Positions 55,453 through 64,000 of a DNA stretch of 64,000 bases are shown here, piece after piece; the first letter of the stretch is position 1; every line of letters starts with the position of its first letter. The notes under the pieces are model-generated. The model was given only the letters and a program-made list of their open reading frames with translations. It made no database searches and was not told the DNA's origin. Origin of the DNA: Mucilaginibacter tolerans (GTDB taxonomy: Bacteria; Bacteroidota; Bacteroidia; Sphingobacteriales; Sphingobacteriaceae); the NCBI RefSeq assembly GCF_030519375.1, contig NZ_JAUMKB010000020.1, positions 16,937 through 80,936 of the forward strand, read 5' to 3'. The position numbers and the translations under genes are program-made.

Positions 55453-55829
55453 GTAATATCATCAAACACATCCTTCATTATCGGTTTAGATATAAAGGTG
55501 GTGACAAACGGATATAGTTTTGACCTGTTTATATCTGCAGGATTGACGGATGAGGTTACCACGTAAATCTTGATATTCTTTTGCAACGATTTATACAGTT
55601 CCTGAAACCTGTTGAGAAAGTCCCAGCCATCAAACATCGGCATGTAAAGGTCAACAAAAATATAATCCGGTAAGGATTGAGATTCCTGTTTCTTTTCTTC
55701 AAGGTAGTCTAATATAACTTCTCCGTCAAAGCAGTAAGTCGCTTTTTTTGATAGCTCAGTATTCTTGATGGTCATCTGAACTATTTTATGAAAAACAGGT
55801 TCATCATCAATAAGAACAAGCTTGTTCAT
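55443..55829 (-). CDS. single-domain response regulator
   Basis: 128-residue receiver with acidic D8/D9, phospho-acceptor D60 (DYIFVDLYMPMFDGW), switch Thr/Ser in VVTSSVNPAD and K115 (FISKPI). No output domain, no adjacent kinase. The motif FVDLYMPMFDGWDFL is common in Bacteroidota CheY-like proteins. Convergent with DUF779. Confidence 0.93.
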   Translation of the reverse strand: MNKLVLIDDEPVFHKIVQMTIKNTELSKKATYCFDGEVILDYLEEKKQESQSLPDYIFVDLYMPMFDGWDFLNRFQELYKSLQKNIKIYVVTSSVNPADINRSKLYPFVTTFISKPIMKDVFDDITYA

Positions 55830-56024
55830 AGGTTTTGGTTTTTAGTATAAATTAATAGGCAACAAGACTAATTAAAATAACTATGATGCTAATTTACCTA
55901 ATTAATAATCAAGTAGTTAATTTGAAATATAACAATCTTGATACAATCGTTTCAGATTGCCGGTATATTAATTTTTGAAATTAACCCTGTCTTTTTTTAA
56001 TTATTACTATAATTTTTACGGTTG

Positions 56025-57416
56025 TCAAACTAATTTCATGTTGACCGGATCCCAATGAATGATCTTATTCTGGAAATAGCTTTCATTACAGGCCAAGGCA
56101 GGAGCGGCCGCCCTGAAGCCGAATTCTGCGTCTTCAACCACTGGTTTTCCGTTACGCATTGAGTCGAAGAAATTATCAAAATGATCAAATGACGAATTAT
56201 ATCCTTCAGGCGACTGATAGGTTATTGTTTCGCCTTTTGGCGCTTGTTTGTCGGCGTCAGAGTATTTTTTGTTATACTCATCCGCAATAGCCTTTTGCAT
56301 CGCTAAGGGATAAGTTTCATACGAGTCCCAGCCGCCATAGCCTGGAGCAACAGGCATCTTGTTTTTATGAATAGTAAAACCGTTATCGTCAGCAATATCA
56401 ATTACGCCTTCGGAACCAATCATCCGCGTATAGCCCACTTCACCTTCACCACTGATGAAATTCACCTGTAATGATACCTGGAAGGAAGGATGTTCTTTTG
56501 TTTCGGGGTAATGAATAACTGCCGTCATCACATCGGGCACATTCCGGCCATCTTTCCAATAGGCAAGGTCAGCAACGGAAAATATTTTATCCGGTCCTTT
56601 AGAGTCAGTAATAAAATGGATACCTGATAACAGGTGCACAAACAAGTCGCCCGCAACGCCTGTTCCGTATTCCCTGTAATTTCTCCACCTAAAAAAACGG
56701 TTACTATCATAATTATATTTTTTCTGTTCTGTTGCCTGGAACCTGTCCCAATCAACGGTAGAAGGTGAAGCATCCAGTGGTATAGTATACTGCCATGCAC
56801 CCAATGCACTTTGCCGATTAAAGGATGCTTGTATGGAGTTTAATTTACCGATGGCTCCTGCCTGATATAATTCTTTTGCTTTTTTAAATGCCAGGCTGCT
56901 CACTCTTTGGCTACCCACCTGGAACACCATTTTTGTTTCCTTTTGAACCTGTATCTCACCCAAGCCTTCGCTCAGATAATGTACCATTGGTTTTTCACTA
57001 TAAACGGCCTTGCCTTTACGCATGGCATCTACGGCAATCCGGCTATGCCAGTTATCACTTGTCGCAATTATTACCGCATCAATATCTTTTCTTTCAAGAA
57101 TCGCATGATGGTCATTAGTAGTAAAAATATTTGGCCCGAAAACCTCTTTTGCTCTTTCTAATCGCCCTTTGTACAGGTCGCAGCAGCCTACCAATTCTAT
57201 GCCTTGAGAGTGCAGGGCAGCCTGGGTATCATTAAAGCCCATGATGCCCATACCAATAGTGGCAATACGTATTTTATCATTTGCTGAAATACGTTTCCCG
57301 GCCTGCAGGATTCTTTTTTCGTGTTCTTCCCTTGCGGCCAATGAAGTAAGGCCTGCTGAAGTAAGAATAATGGTACTGCCTAATTGCTTGATAAATTTTC
57401 TGCGGTCAGATGACAT
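56025..57416 (-). CDS. Gfo/Idh/MocA family oxidoreductase, Tat-exported
   Basis: 463 residues. Twin-arginine signal (SSDRRKFIKQLGSTIIL). The Rossmann half starts IRIATIGMGIMGFND and has the EKP motif (YSEKPMVHY). The C-terminal domain (GEVGYTRMIGSEGVIDI and others) is the usual open beta-sheet. It should act on sugars or sugar-like compounds with NAD(P), exported folded with its cofactor. It is divergent from another Tat-exported protein (57575), with about 160 bases between starts. Confidence 0.93.
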   Translation of the reverse strand: MSSDRRKFIKQLGSTIILTSAGLTSLAAREEHEKRILQAGKRISANDKIRIATIGMGIMGFNDTQAALHSQGIELVGCCDLYKGRLERAKEVFGPNIFTTNDHHAILERKDIDAVIIATSDNWHSRIAVDAMRKGKAVYSEKPMVHYLSEGLGEIQVQKETKMVFQVGSQRVSSLAFKKAKELYQAGAIGKLNSIQASFNRQSALGAWQYTIPLDASPSTVDWDRFQATEQKKYNYDSNRFFRWRNYREYGTGVAGDLFVHLLSGIHFITDSKGPDKIFSVADLAYWKDGRNVPDVMTAVIHYPETKEHPSFQVSLQVNFISGEGEVGYTRMIGSEGVIDIADDNGFTIHKNKMPVAPGYGGWDSYETYPLAMQKAIADEYNKKYSDADKQAPKGETITYQSPEGYNSSFDHFDNFFDSMRNGKPVVEDAEFGFRAAAPALACNESYFQNKIIHWDPVNMKLV

Positions 57417-57574
57417 GGTGTTATACTGTTAAGTAAAAAATAATTGGTTATTGGTAAGCCTGGGGAAGGCTTATGCAATTGCAAGATAATAAAAGATGTA
57501 TAAGCGTTACAGGTTAATCAAAAAATATAAATAGATGGGTTAAATCACTATTTTCATGGCACTAATTTAATCCT

Positions 57575-59242
57575 ATGAACAGACGACATTTTGTAAAGTT
57601 ATCCGCCTTAACATCCGCCAGTTTATTATTCAACCGGCTAACTTCTTTAGCTTCAGATAATTCATCTGTGATAAATCCTCCTGATGAAGTTTGGGCAAAA
57701 TCAGGCGACCTATGGCACAAGCTTAATCACCAGCTTGCTTTGTCTTACAGTCATGGGCCAATCGTGGTAGTGATGAAGCAAGCTGGCAATGGATTGTCGA
57801 TTGATGCACAATCACCGGGTAAGCCGTTAAACGCAATCAAGCTAAAATGGAAACATCACACCGCTAATAATACAAAGGTTCTGGGTGATCATTATGAGCG
57901 TTCGTACGGCGATCTGGCATGGAAAGATGTTAATGCAGCAAATAAAAATCCATGGTATGTGTTATTAAATGATGGTAAAGACACGGCTTGTTTTGGGGTT
58001 AAGACAGGTTGCAACGCTATTTGTTGGTGGTCGGTAGGTGCCGAAACACTGGAGTTGACCATGGATACGCAATCGGGTGGGGTTGGTGTGCAATTGGGTG
58101 ACAGACAACTGCATGCCGCGGAGGTAATTGCGATGAAAAGCTCCGAAGGGGAATCTGCTTTTGCAAGCACGCAACGTTTTTGCCGGATGATGTGCCCAAA
58201 GCCACGTTTACCTAAACAACCTGTTTACGGTATCAACGACTGGTATTTTGCTTATGGGAATAACTCAGCGGAACTGATCAAACAAATAACGGCTTTGATG
58301 ACTGATCTGGCACCGGATACCAATAACAGGCCATTTTCGGTGATTGACGCAGGATGGGCCACGTATTCTCCTTTGTTGCCGGGAGATGGGGGCTTTATGG
58401 ATGATTTTTCCAAACCGAACGATAAGTTTAAAGATATGCATCAGATGGCTTTGGATATTGAAAAGCTGGGCATGCAGCCCGGTTTGTGGACAAGACCTCT
58501 TTGTGCCAGTTATAAGGATAAAGGCAGTTTGCTGCTACCAAAAATTCCCGGACGTGATGACCCCAAAGCGCCAATTTTAGATCCGACCATTGATGAGAAT
58601 CTGGCCCGTATAAAACATAACATCGCTACTTATAAAAAATGGGATTATAAACTGGTAAAACATGACTACACCACCTATGATATTATGGGAACATGGGGGA
58701 TGGGCATGAAAGACACGCTGACCATACCAGGCTGGCGATTTCAGGACAACAGGCGGACGACTGCGGAGATCATCAATAACCTTTATCATCTCATCCGCGA
58801 AACTGCCGGAGATATGTATATAATAGGATGCAATACTATGAGCCATTTATCAGCGGGTGTATTTGAGATGAACCGCATTGGCGATGATACCAGTGGCAAG
58901 GAATGGGACCGTACGCGTAAAATGGGCGTGAATACTTTAGGCTTCCGCATAGCGCAGCATAATGCCTTTTATGCAACAGACGGAGATTGTGTGGGTATAA
59001 CAAAAGATATTGCCTGGAGCCGCAATAATCAATGGATGCAACTGTTAGCTGAAAGTGGAACGCCATTATTTATATCGCCACAACCGGATGCCTTAGGCCA
59101 GGAACAAAAAGCTTATATTAAAGAATGCTTTACAAAGGCAGCCAAAGTACAAACAACAGGAGAGCCATTGGATTGGATGACCAATCCGCAACCTGCAAAA
59201 TGGAAACTTGACGAAAGGGATGTTACATTTGATTGGAGTTGA
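57575..59242 (+). CDS. Tat-exported alpha-galactosidase-like protein
   Basis: 555 residues. Tat-like signal MNRRHFVKLSALTSASLLF. After an N-terminal beta-rich region comes a TIM-barrel-like part with RPFSVIDAGWATYSP, MQPGLWTRPL and KLVKHDYTTYDIMGTWG (Asp near residue 364 as possible nucleophile), and FISPQPDALG near the end. This matches GH27/GH36-like architecture loosely. It would act on alpha-linked sugars in the periplasm. The DNA polymerase IV gene starts three bases after its stop. Confidence 0.82.
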   Translation: MNRRHFVKLSALTSASLLFNRLTSLASDNSSVINPPDEVWAKSGDLWHKLNHQLALSYSHGPIVVVMKQAGNGLSIDAQSPGKPLNAIKLKWKHHTANNTKVLGDHYERSYGDLAWKDVNAANKNPWYVLLNDGKDTACFGVKTGCNAICWWSVGAETLELTMDTQSGGVGVQLGDRQLHAAEVIAMKSSEGESAFASTQRFCRMMCPKPRLPKQPVYGINDWYFAYGNNSAELIKQITALMTDLAPDTNNRPFSVIDAGWATYSPLLPGDGGFMDDFSKPNDKFKDMHQMALDIEKLGMQPGLWTRPLCASYKDKGSLLLPKIPGRDDPKAPILDPTIDENLARIKHNIATYKKWDYKLVKHDYTTYDIMGTWGMGMKDTLTIPGWRFQDNRRTTAEIINNLYHLIRETAGDMYIIGCNTMSHLSAGVFEMNRIGDDTSGKEWDRTRKMGVNTLGFRIAQHNAFYATDGDCVGITKDIAWSRNNQWMQLLAESGTPLFISPQPDALGQEQKAYIKECFTKAAKVQTTGEPLDWMTNPQPAKWKLDERDVTFDWS

Positions 59243-59245
59243 TTA

Positions 59246-60343
59246 ATGGACAAACAGCCTCACCGCAAAATCATCCACATTGATATGGATGCCTTTTACG
59301 CTTCCGTAGAACAAAGGGATAACCCGGAGCTCAAAGGCAAGGCTATTGCTGTAGGGGGCTCGCCGGAAGGCAGAGGAGGTGTGGTCGCTACGGCAAGTTA
59401 TGAGGCGCGGAAGTTTGGAGTACGTTCGGCGATGCCGTCCAAGAAAGCGCTGCAGCTTTGTCCGCATATTATATTTATAAAGCCACGGTTTGCGGTATAT
59501 AAGGAGGTTTCGCAAAAGATTAGGGAAATTTTCAGGCGATATACTGATCTGATCGAGCCATTGTCATTAGATGAGGCTTATCTGGATGTAACGCAGGATA
59601 AACAGAATATCGGTTCGGCGATAGATGTTGCCAAGTTAATTAAGCAGGCTATTAATGATGAGCTGCAACTGACCGCATCTGCCGGGGTATCTGTTAATAA
59701 GTTTGTAGCCAAAATAGCCTCGGATATGGATAAGCCGGATGGTTTAACTTTTATCGGACCATCCTCTATCGAGTCCTTTATGGAAAAACTCCCGGTAGAA
59801 AAATTCTTTGGTGTAGGCAAGGTTACCTCCGATAAGATGAAACGTATGGGCCTGTTTACGGGGGCTGACCTAAAGAAGCTGCCTGAAGATGATATGATAA
59901 AGCATTTTGGTAAAGCTGGCAGGTTTTATTATCAGATTGCCAGGGGAATTGACATTCGTGAAGTGCAGCCAAACCGTGAAACCAAGTCAATAGGAGCAGA
60001 GGACACTTTTGCCTATGATCTGACAGAGATCGATGAAATGAACGTTGAATTGGATAAGCTGGCTCAAACTGTTGCTAACCGGGTAGAAAGTTACCAGTTA
60101 AAAGGGCGAACCATCACTTTAAAAATAAAATACAGCGACTTCAGGCAAATAACCCGTAATTATTCAGTCACCAAACCCGTCAATGATTTTACAACTATCG
60201 CTGATGCTGCCAAAAAGTTACTCCTCGCTACCGAACCTGAAGGCAAAAGAATCAGGTTATTAGGTGTTACACTATCAAATTTTGGTGAGATAATTTCCAG
60301 GCATAAAGGCCCTGATAACCCGGAACAATTGGAGCTATTTTAG
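59246..60343 (+). CDS. dinB: DNA polymerase IV
   Basis: 365 residues, the usual size of a Y-family polymerase. Catalytic carboxylates D13 (HIDMDAFYASVEQRDNPELK) and D109/E110 (PLSLDEAYLDV). Finger/palm motifs VGGSPEGRGGVVATASYEAR and the little-finger domain (RTITLKIKYSDFRQITRNYS) follow. The C-terminus ends NPEQLELF, a putative sliding-clamp-binding motif (QLELF). It does error-prone bypass of DNA lesions. Being three bases after the glycosidase-like gene, it is probably read from the same transcript. Confidence 0.96.
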   Translation: MDKQPHRKIIHIDMDAFYASVEQRDNPELKGKAIAVGGSPEGRGGVVATASYEARKFGVRSAMPSKKALQLCPHIIFIKPRFAVYKEVSQKIREIFRRYTDLIEPLSLDEAYLDVTQDKQNIGSAIDVAKLIKQAINDELQLTASAGVSVNKFVAKIASDMDKPDGLTFIGPSSIESFMEKLPVEKFFGVGKVTSDKMKRMGLFTGADLKKLPEDDMIKHFGKAGRFYYQIARGIDIREVQPNRETKSIGAEDTFAYDLTEIDEMNVELDKLAQTVANRVESYQLKGRTITLKIKYSDFRQITRNYSVTKPVNDFTTIADAAKKLLLATEPEGKRIRLLGVTLSNFGEIISRHKGPDNPEQLELF

Positions 60344-60500
60344 TGTAAAGCAAACATCCGAAGGAGGCAATTTTTACAAAAAAACATTAAATAAATAAGC
60401 TATTCGCGCTTTTTTATCTTTTATAAAACAAAGTTTTTTTTGGATTGTAACGAATCTTTTATATTTTCACCAGCATTATAACCGATAACAAACCAGCTTC

Positions 60501-61061
60501 TTGAAGAAATTAGTCGCAATATTGCTTTTGAGCATGCACCTGTTTTACCTGGGTGGATATATGCTGGCTTTTCAATACTTCATGAATCGGTCTGATGATC
60601 AGATAGTTGGTCAGTTATATAGTAACGGTGCTAATTCTTCCAAACTGATCAAATTGAAAATTCCGGTTCACATGCCGACTTTGGATGATTGGACCGATTA
60701 TGCTAATATACAAGGGCAGGTACAGGTCAAAGATGCATACTATAACTATGTACGTCTGAAGATGACCAAGGATACATTGTACCTGATCTGTTTACCGAAT
60801 ACAGTTAAGGCAAACCTGGCAAAGGCAAATATCATTATGACCAAGAATCTTAACGATATTCCTTTAAGTAAAAAAGGCCCTAATAACTCCTCCACAAAAA
60901 AAGCTGAATCTGCTTCTTCATATGATCATTTTTACCAGATCGTGAAGTGTGATTATACTCCGTTGGCTGAATTGGTTAAAATAAACGTACGCTCAGAAGT
61001 ATTTCATCTGAGTAATCCCTACATTGAATCCCCCGGCAAACCGCCGAATGCTTCCTGCTAA
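60501..61061 (+). CDS. hypothetical protein with signal/anchor, TTG start
   Basis: 186 residues from TTG at 60501: (M)KKLVAILLLSMHLFYLGGYM, a strong signal peptide or N-terminal anchor. The usual ATG codons further on (the first at 60534) would cut into the hydrophobic stretch, so TTG is preferred. The rest is polar (IKLKIPVHMPTLDDWTDYAN, DAYYNYVRLKMTKDTLYLIC). No family recognised. Alone, about 157 bases after dinB. Confidence 0.7.
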   Translation: MKKLVAILLLSMHLFYLGGYMLAFQYFMNRSDDQIVGQLYSNGANSSKLIKLKIPVHMPTLDDWTDYANIQGQVQVKDAYYNYVRLKMTKDTLYLICLPNTVKANLAKANIIMTKNLNDIPLSKKGPNNSSTKKAESASSYDHFYQIVKCDYTPLAELVKINVRSEVFHLSNPYIESPGKPPNASC

Positions 61062-61297
61062 GCTACTTGCTTATTTCCCTCGTATTTGAGTTATCACTTA
61101 TTGTGACGGGATTTATCATGGTTCATGCAAATGATCTCGTGCGAAAATCAATAAGTTTTTCCTGAAATTCTATCCGAGAGTTGATCTGAGTAGTCGCTTT
61201 TCACTTTGGTTCATTGCGTTTAACTGTAAACTTGACACGCAAATGGCCCTACATCACCTATTAACTTATTAACCATTAACTATTGATCAATAAACTC

Positions 61298-62263
61298 ATG
61301 ATGAAACATTTACTCACGCGTTATTACAAATGCATCGCCATTGTAGCCGTTTTTTGTGCTTCTATTCAGCAAGCATCGGCACAAATGGAGAACGACGGGA
61401 TTATGATCCCTAAAAATTACATCTGTGCCGGGCCCATGTTCAGTACATCCAGTTGGACAAACTATTGGGAAGGCACCTATAAACGGAACAATGGAAACAT
61501 TGGCAAGGTAACCACCAATATGTACTCTTTTATGGCTACATACGGTATTACCAATGACCTGATTGTAACTGCTGGAGTACCCTATATTACCAGTAAGGCT
61601 TCAGCCGGAACGCTGCACGAGCAAAAAGGCATACAGGATCTTTCTCTTAACCTGAAATGGAGAGCATACAGATTAAAAACGGATAAAGGCACTTTGTCAT
61701 TATTTGCAAGTCTGACAGGATCGATTCCATTGTCCGACTACGAAGCCGACTTTCTTCCCCTGGCTTTAGGATCACATAGTAAGAATTTTACGGCCAGAGC
61801 GGTTATAGACTATAATTATGGCAAGGTGTTCTTCACAGGATCCGGTGCGTATATGACAAGAAGTAATATCACTATCGATCGGGGTTCATACTACACAACC
61901 GAGCTGATCTACAGCAACCAGGTAGAGCTGCCACAAATGTCTGATTATAACTTCAGAGCTGGTTATCGCAGCAAATATCTGATCGTTGAAGGTATTGCCG
62001 ATATCAGCACTTCTTTAGGTGGTTTTGACATCCGCAAAAACGATATGCCGTTCCCAAGCAACCGCATGAATATGACCAGTGTTGGTGGAAACATAAGATA
62101 CCGTTTGAAATCTTTTTACGGGCTTGAGTTTTCGGCAGGAGACGATTATGTGGTCAATGGCAGAAACGTAGGTCAAAGCAATATGATCCATGGCGGTATC
62201 ACTTATATTTTCGGCCTGGCAAGGCAAAAAACGGTTCAGGATAAAGACAGCTTTAAAAATTAA
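61298..62263 (+). CDS. putative outer-membrane beta-barrel protein
   Basis: About 321 residues. Signal peptide (CIAIVAVFCASIQQASAQ). The mature protein alternates polar and hydrophobic residues in strand-length segments (TYGITNDLIVTAGVPYITS, TLSLFASLTGSIPLSDYEAD, KVFFTGSGAYMTRSNITID, YGLEFSAGDDYVVNGRNVG), suggesting a transporter-like barrel. A TTG at 61283 would add five residues. The stop overlaps the next gene's start (TAATG), so it is translated together with the haloperoxidase-like lipoprotein. Confidence 0.85.
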   Translation: MMKHLLTRYYKCIAIVAVFCASIQQASAQMENDGIMIPKNYICAGPMFSTSSWTNYWEGTYKRNNGNIGKVTTNMYSFMATYGITNDLIVTAGVPYITSKASAGTLHEQKGIQDLSLNLKWRAYRLKTDKGTLSLFASLTGSIPLSDYEADFLPLALGSHSKNFTARAVIDYNYGKVFFTGSGAYMTRSNITIDRGSYYTTELIYSNQVELPQMSDYNFRAGYRSKYLIVEGIADISTSLGGFDIRKNDMPFPSNRMNMTSVGGNIRYRLKSFYGLEFSAGDDYVVNGRNVGQSNMIHGGITYIFGLARQKTVQDKDSFKN

Positions 62264-63834
62264 TGACGATGAAAAGAATTATACAAAATATAGCAACAGC
62301 CCTTTTAATTGCGATGATCGCTTCTTCGCTTTTATCATGCAGAAAAGAAGTTATCAGCAGGGTGAATCAGTATCCAGCCCTGGCACCAACTAATTTGGAC
62401 CTGAATGCAGATACCTGGAGACCGGTATTGGTTACCGACCCGACTGTATTCACTGTTGCGGCACCAGATGCAACAACCTCCCCGGCTTACATAGCTGATC
62501 TGAACGAAATTAAAGGTTATCAGCGTAGTTTAACTGATGATCAGCGGGCTATCATAAAATACTGGAGCGCAGGTGCTGTTTTAAGATGGAACGAGATTAT
62601 GCGCGACTTAGTGGCAAAACATAATGTTCCGCCATACCAAAATCCCGATGGAAGTTATCCGGCTCCGAGCTCCGCAAATCCGTTCAATTATCCCGAATTT
62701 CCGTTTTCAAACCCGCCATTTGCCGCACGTGCCTACGCATATTTAAGTGCTGCAGAATATGATGCATTAATTGTGGCCTATCATTATAAAAACCAATATA
62801 ACAGGTCGGCACCATATAAAAATGATGTGACAATTCAGGCTTTGATACCTAAGTCGGATTTGCCATCATACCCAAGTGAAGATGCAGTGGTTGCAGGTGC
62901 AGCCGTGCAGATCATGAAGATGATGTTCCCGACTGAAATAAACTACATAGAACAAAAAGCAGAAGAAGAAAAACAATATCGCATTATGGCTGGTGCCAAT
63001 ACTCGTGGTGAACTAAATGCCGGAGAGGCATTAGGCATACAAGTTGCAAATGTATTTACTGCAAGGGCACGCACTGATAAAGCGGGAACAGCTGGTGGTA
63101 ATAAAACAATTTGGGCAAATTTGGCAAGCAAAACTATCGCTAAAGGCGAAACCGCCTGGGTAAGTCTTGAAACTCCGAAAAGGCCGCCGATGTTGCCTTT
63201 ATTTAATAAAGTAAGCCCTTTCCTCTTCGATACTCTGACCGTTGTGGCCTTAAGGCCAGGCCCGCCACATTCTACAGGTTCGCCGGAATTTGCAGCAGAC
63301 CAGAAAGAGGTATTATATTATAGTCAGCATGCTACAAGAGAAAATGAAGCATTGGTTGCTTTTTGGGCAGATGGCGTGGCAACCTATACTCCGGCGGGTC
63401 ACTGGAATGCCATTGCCGCTGATGAATTTGTAAAACAGCATTATAGCGAGGTGCGCTGGGCGAGGAATTTTGCTTTGTTGAATATGGCTGAGATGGACGC
63501 AGCTATTGTATGCTGGGATACTAAATATGCCTATTTCAATCCACGCCCTTCGCAGGTTAATAGCGTTGTGAAAACATTGACAGGTGTGCCAAACTTCCCG
63601 TCTTATACGTCGGGCCACTCCAACTTCAGTTCGGCTGCGGCAACTGTATTAACTTATTTGTTACCGGACAGAGGTACGAAATTTACGAATCTGGCACAGC
63701 AGGCATCACTTTCGAGACTTGTAGGAGGAATTCACACCCGCCAGGATATTGAAGTTGGCCAGGCAACCGGAAAAGCTGTTGGTCAGTATGCTGTTCAAAG
63801 AGGTCAATCAGACGGTGCGGGAATAGGTAATTAA
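62263..63834 (+). CDS. PAP2/vanadium-haloperoxidase-like lipoprotein
   Basis: 523 residues with a lipoprotein signal (ALLIAMIASSLLSCRKE). The superfamily motifs are intact: K-x6-RP as KYAYFNPRP, motif 2 as FPSYTSGHSNFSSAA (SGH present) and SR-x5-H-x3-D as SRLVGGIHTRQD. This fits either a PAP2 phosphatase or a vanadate-dependent haloperoxidase; long Bacteroidota members are usually named after the latter. It should sit in the periplasm or on the cell surface. It is followed 13 bases on by another lipoprotein gene. Confidence 0.92.
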   Translation: MTMKRIIQNIATALLIAMIASSLLSCRKEVISRVNQYPALAPTNLDLNADTWRPVLVTDPTVFTVAAPDATTSPAYIADLNEIKGYQRSLTDDQRAIIKYWSAGAVLRWNEIMRDLVAKHNVPPYQNPDGSYPAPSSANPFNYPEFPFSNPPFAARAYAYLSAAEYDALIVAYHYKNQYNRSAPYKNDVTIQALIPKSDLPSYPSEDAVVAGAAVQIMKMMFPTEINYIEQKAEEEKQYRIMAGANTRGELNAGEALGIQVANVFTARARTDKAGTAGGNKTIWANLASKTIAKGETAWVSLETPKRPPMLPLFNKVSPFLFDTLTVVALRPGPPHSTGSPEFAADQKEVLYYSQHATRENEALVAFWADGVATYTPAGHWNAIAADEFVKQHYSEVRWARNFALLNMAEMDAAIVCWDTKYAYFNPRPSQVNSVVKTLTGVPNFPSYTSGHSNFSSAAATVLTYLLPDRGTKFTNLAQQASLSRLVGGIHTRQDIEVGQATGKAVGQYAVQRGQSDGAGIGN

Positions 63835-63847
63835 TACAATCAATAAG

Positions 63848-64000
63848 ATGAAGTATCTGTTCAGAATATTCTTTGTTTTGCTGGTAGCAGTGAACATGGT
63901 TTCATGTCGCCACAAAGAAATCGGCCCGATCGATGATGCAGGGGTGTTGCATGAGAATGAGGACCAGCTGACGAATGTGATCATCTATGATGTGTTCACG
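63848..64000 (+). CDS. lipoprotein, 3' truncated; possibly a second haloperoxidase-like protein
   Basis: 51 codons are in the window, from ATG at 63848: MKYLFRIFFVLLVAVNMVSC is a lipoprotein signal, followed by RHKEIGPIDDAGVL and DQLTNVIIYDVFT. The last phrase resembles the N-terminal part of vanadium-dependent haloperoxidases of Bacteroidota (...NVI-YD-F-PPVASRIY), so the gene is perhaps a second PAP2/haloperoxidase, but the motifs lie outside the window. Confidence 0.6.
   Translation, partial: MKYLFRIFFVLLVAVNMVSCRHKEIGPIDDAGVLHENEDQLTNVIIYDVFT

Overview
The window looks like chromosomal DNA of a Bacteroidota bacterium, most likely Sphingobacteriaceae (Mucilaginibacter/Pedobacter type). 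Pointers are a SusC/SusD pair, a periplasmic-propeller histidine kinase with a Y_Y_Y domain, many AraC regulators, DUF4142/DUF3606/DUF5670 stress proteins, and weak Shine-Dalgarno sites. This assignment is inferred from gene content, not from a marker gene. No rRNA, tRNA, CRISPR array or insertion sequence was seen.

Region 1 (1-20 kb) is a mosaic accessory segment rich in stress-survival genes. It holds a 5'-truncated PQQ-type sugar dehydrogenase, two single-domain response regulators, a KaiB homologue without KaiC, an AraC/YceI divergent pair, two PAP2 phosphatases (one lacking the motif-2 His), DUF1003, DUF72, DUF3606, a PoxB-like pyruvate oxidase, a low-affinity iron permease-like protein, a large unrecognised protein, manganese catalase, a DUF4142 lipoprotein and a 51-residue DUF5670-type membrane peptide. 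Several coding remnants and frameshifted genes are scattered here (3.7, 5.8, 7.4-8.1 and 19.2 kb), so the region is either decaying or contains indel sequencing errors.

Region 2 (20.5-30 kb) is the most unusual. Four tightly spaced genes encode two glycine-rich collagen-like proteins, a Ser/Thr-rich protein resembling a beta-pore-forming toxin, and a basic-N-terminus protein with motifs like an endonuclease/exonuclease/phosphatase fold. None has an evident signal peptide. Two tandem 23-bp-period repeats lie upstream of the operon. A 991-residue sensor kinase and its NarL-type regulator follow, behind a 25-bp palindrome and a sequence motif shared with the upstream region of the operon.

Region 3 (30-42 kb, mostly minus strand) carries a SusD/SusC glycan-uptake pair, two paralogous VOC proteins around an AraC regulator with related hairpins, an NTF2-like secreted protein, a third VOC protein, a HAD hydrolase, a SMUG2-type uracil-DNA glycosylase behind an AraC gene, and a short-chain dehydrogenase.

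Region 4 (42-52 kb) is a TolC / membrane-fusion lipoprotein / RND / RND efflux operon with two tandem full-length permeases. Region 5 (52-64 kb) has an AraC regulator divergent from an aldehyde dehydrogenase with DUF779, a response regulator, a Tat-exported Gfo/Idh/MocA oxidoreductase divergent from a Tat-exported alpha-galactosidase-like protein followed by DNA polymerase IV, a small exported protein, and finally a beta-barrel-like protein with a vanadium-haloperoxidase/PAP2 lipoprotein and the start of another lipoprotein cut by the window edge.
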